Under the pieces are notes generated by a model. It saw only the letters and a list, made by a program, of their open reading frames with translations, was not told where the DNA came from and did not search any database. Shown in pieces: positions 63,256-64,000 of a stretch of DNA of 64,000 bases. Position 1 is the first letter of the stretch. Every line of letters starts with the position of its first letter. The translations under genes and the position numbers were made by a program. The stretch is from Panax quinquefolius (lineage: Eukaryota; Streptophyta; Magnoliopsida; Apiales; Araliaceae): contig CM035173.1 of the NCBI GenBank assembly GCA_020205615.1, positions 32,332,293 through 32,396,292 on the forward strand, written 5' to 3'.

Positions 63256-64000
63256 TCATGACAAGCTCCTGATGTTAACACGACCAAGTACAGTAGCTTG
63301 ATCGAGCCCATAAAGTGAATCAATCAAGTGCAGCCGCAATGAACCTGGCCCTCTAGCCATGTCCATTGCTATCTCACCAGCAACACCAAATATAGACAAT
63401 GCAGTAGTTGTGGCTTCAAAGGCATGTAATGGATCAACTGCAACAAATGCAGCAATAAGGGCGGTCACCGAGCATCCGGTCGCTGTTATTCGTTGCAGCA
63501 TAGCTACCCCATTGTGTGCACCAACAACTTTGTTGCCATCTGTGACAATGTCAACAGCACCAGATACTGCAACAATACTGCCACTTGCTTGAGCCAAGGA
63601 CTTTGCTGCTTCAATAGCATCTGTTGAGTCATGTATGCTATCCGCACCCTTGAGAATAAAACAAATTTACGAGTTTGAATAGATGTAAGATAATCTTATC
63701 AAAATAATAATTAGGCTATAAACATTTAGACTTTGGCAAGGAACCACAAAATATCAGCAGAGATGGGGACTATACAAAGTGGTGTTTTACAATGTCCTTT
63801 GAATCTAAAATAAACTTGTACACAGCACTTGAGAAAAGAAATCATCTTAAACTGACCTATCTAAAAAATCGCAGCCTCTTGGCATAATGTTAGAAATCTT
63901 ATAAATTGTGATTCTAGTAAAAATAAGATGGATCACATGACATAAAATAATATGATGAAGACCGGTGTGTCATTAATGTCCTCAATATAGGTAATTATTT
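63256..64000 (-). CDS. THIM: Hydroxyethylthiazole kinase (THIM), C-terminal exon; gene runs off the window
   Basis: The last exon (63648-63256, minus) is open for 130 codons and ends NIRSLS-TGA. It reads GADSIHDSTDAIEAAKSLAQ, SGSIVAVSGAVDIVTDGNKV, VGAHNGVAMLQRITATGCSV, TALIAAFVAVDPLHAFEATT and MDMARGPGSLRLHLIDSLYG. The TATGCSVTALIAAF block is the family's glycine/cysteine motif by the active site, and HNGV(P/A)MLQ precedes it. The enzyme phosphorylates 4-methyl-5-(2-hydroxyethyl)thiazole with ATP in thiamine salvage, in the cytosol. The acceptor is CTCAAG at 63649. The sequence from 63651 to 64000 is intron; the N-terminal half lies beyond the window. The exon has no frame errors. Confidence 0.92.

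Overview
The window is nuclear DNA from a flowering plant, most likely a core eudicot. It is AT-rich. The genes have many short exons with GT-AG introns, and the space between them is filled with plant-type LTR retrotransposons and with MULE, hAT and Stowaway-like DNA elements. I found no rRNA, tRNA, CRISPR array or prokaryotic operon. I cannot name the species.

Layout. 1-1.3 kb: the 3' end of a Ty3/gypsy element and probably its LTR. 1.5-13.6 kb: a nest in which a foldback DNA element was hit by an LTR (5-bp duplication GGAAC), and that LTR was hit by a full, degenerate Ty3/gypsy chromovirus on the minus strand. 14.5-16.0 kb: a 1.5-kb MULE with a 9-bp target duplication that carries a broken piece of a DUF179/AlgH-like gene. 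17.0-24.2 kb (minus): a complete GRIM-19/NDUFA13 gene of mitochondrial complex I, with a 6.6-kb first intron holding a 2.6-kb Pack-MULE (10-bp duplication, captured receptor-kinase fragment, large palindrome) and two hAT-type elements. 26.1-31.0 kb (plus): a complete 18-exon mitochondrial chaperonin CPN60/HSP60 gene, divergent from GRIM-19. 31.95-32.3 kb (plus): a small secreted eight-cysteine defensin-like peptide. 32.7-38.6 kb: Stowaway and LTR remnants and two unrecognised gene-end fragments. 38.95-46.4 kb (minus): an ING1-type PHD-finger gene with three DNA elements in its introns. 48.7-53.9 kb: Stowaway elements, a second copy of the 14.5-kb MULE family with a long purine tract, and a third chromovirus LTR. 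54.9-58.0 kb (plus): a SERINC multi-pass membrane protein gene. 58.7-59.9 kb (minus): an unrecognised plant gene with repeated (K/R)(T/K)xS(D/E)P motifs. 61.5-62.2 kb (plus): a dirigent protein gene. 63.26 kb to the end (minus): the last exon of a THIM-like hydroxyethylthiazole kinase.

How the parts relate. HSP60 and GRIM-19 both act in mitochondria and share one divergent upstream region. From memory, the same two families are neighbours in Arabidopsis (At2g33210/At2g33220), and ING1, a dirigent gene and THIM are neighbours too (At3g24010/24020/24030), so the gene order looks ancient while the space between genes has been rebuilt by transposons. ING1, SERINC, the 58.7-kb gene and the dirigent gene each need one or two single-base corrections to read through. 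HSP60, GRIM-19, the defensin-like gene and the THIM exon do not. The most interesting parts are the two gene-capturing MULEs, the relative of one of them at 49 kb, and the altered ING1 splice junction.
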